Positions 63,844 through 64,000 of a stretch of DNA of 64,000 bases are shown one piece after another. Source of the stretch: Thioclava sp. SK-1. Lineage in GTDB: Bacteria > Pseudomonadota > Alphaproteobacteria > Rhodobacterales > Rhodobacteraceae. The stretch's first letter is position 1; each line of letters starts with the position of its first letter. Location of the stretch: contig NZ_MDHA01000029.1 in assembly GCF_001705665.1 (NCBI RefSeq), forward strand, positions 23,181-87,180. Direction: 5' to 3'. Made by a program: the position numbers and the translations under genes. The notes beneath the pieces are model-generated. The model was given only the letters and a program-made list of their open reading frames with translations. It was not told where the DNA came from and did no database searches.

Positions 63844-64000
63844 CTAGGTGTTCAGTCCCGGCATCTGGTGGATCGGGTTCAAGATGAATCTGTCCGGCTC
63901 TGAAGTCCAGATCTTACAGATGTATTCGTAGGGTGTGAGCCCGTTGAGGGTCTTGAGCCTGCGAGCGAAGTTGTAAGCCGCCATGAAGTCTGCAAGGTGC
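63844..64000 (-). mobile_element. IS481-type transposase, C-terminal part of an insertion sequence
   Basis: The minus-strand frame open to the window end encodes HLADFMAAYNFARRLKTLNG, then LTPYEYICKIWTSEPDRF and NPIHQMPGLNT with stop at 63844-63846. This is the conserved C-terminus of IS481-family transposases. Only about 51 codons are inside the window; the rest and the other IS end lie beyond 64000. Confidence 0.88.

Noticed and set aside
1..64000. CRISPR arrays, rRNA and tRNA genes
   Set aside because: No regularly spaced direct repeats and no recognisable structural RNA were seen on reading through.

Overview
The window looks like part of a large repABC plasmid of an alphaproteobacterium, most likely of the Rhodobacterales (Roseobacter group). 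The evidence is the repABC replicon, a compact VirB/VirD4 conjugation system of the layout seen on roseobacter plasmids, and a block of DUF736, DUF3768, ParB-like and strawberry-notch genes typical of those plasmids. No rRNA, tRNA or CRISPR array was seen. The organism is inferred from gene content only.

Layout. 1-5.9 kb is a copper-resistance cassette: a TolC-type outer membrane channel (cut by the window edge), a Tat-exported multicopper oxidase, a cupredoxin-CusF fusion, and a divergent CopA ATPase behind a CueR-type promoter. 6-19.6 kb holds small secreted proteins, an XRE regulator and the virB operon: transglycosylase, VirB2, B3, B4, a 55-residue lipoprotein, a VirB5-transglycosylase hybrid, VirB5, B8, B9, B10, B11 and B6. 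19.6-27.9 kb is a defence island lying between virB6 and virD4. It holds a winged-helix/nucleotidyltransferase protein, a Gabija-like OLD nuclease plus UvrD helicase (nuclease frameshifted at a T8 tract), and a short Argonaute with a DUF4365-APAZ nuclease (SPARDA type). 28-33.4 kb carries virD4, a MobP-type relaxase and a MobC-like gene, followed by nested inverted repeats that probably mark oriT.

33.5-40.2 kb is accessory: a DUF2493 protein, an AT-rich AIPR-family phage-resistance gene, a Cys-rich secreted peptide, a glycine-zipper peptide and a rhomboid protease. 40.3-56.7 kb is a plasmid-maintenance block on the minus strand (DUF736, several small DUF proteins, a 1420-residue methylase/strawberry-notch helicase, a ParB-domain protein, DUF3768 and an ArdC-like antirestriction protein). 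It is interrupted by a plus-strand TetR/DoxX pair, a radC remnant, an HNH-like gene and a PrlF/YhaV toxin-antitoxin pair. 57-61.2 kb is repABC on the minus strand, with a matching parS palindrome inside each rep gene. 61.5-64 kb holds a serine recombinase, a frameshifted plasmid gene and the 3' end of an IS481-type transposase.

How the parts fit. The replicon (repABC, parS, toxin-antitoxin), transfer genes (virB/virD4/relaxase) and antirestriction gene would keep and spread the element. The copper genes are payload for the host and the defence genes protect against phages or rival plasmids. Two shared sequence elements suggest common control: a 13-bp motif (TATANTATCGTAW) near four transfer or accessory genes, and a 21-bp leader repeat ahead of several maintenance genes. 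The strongest points to check are the SPARDA operon with its start-proximal hairpin, the homopolymer frameshift in the Gabija nuclease, and the VirB5-transglycosylase hybrid.
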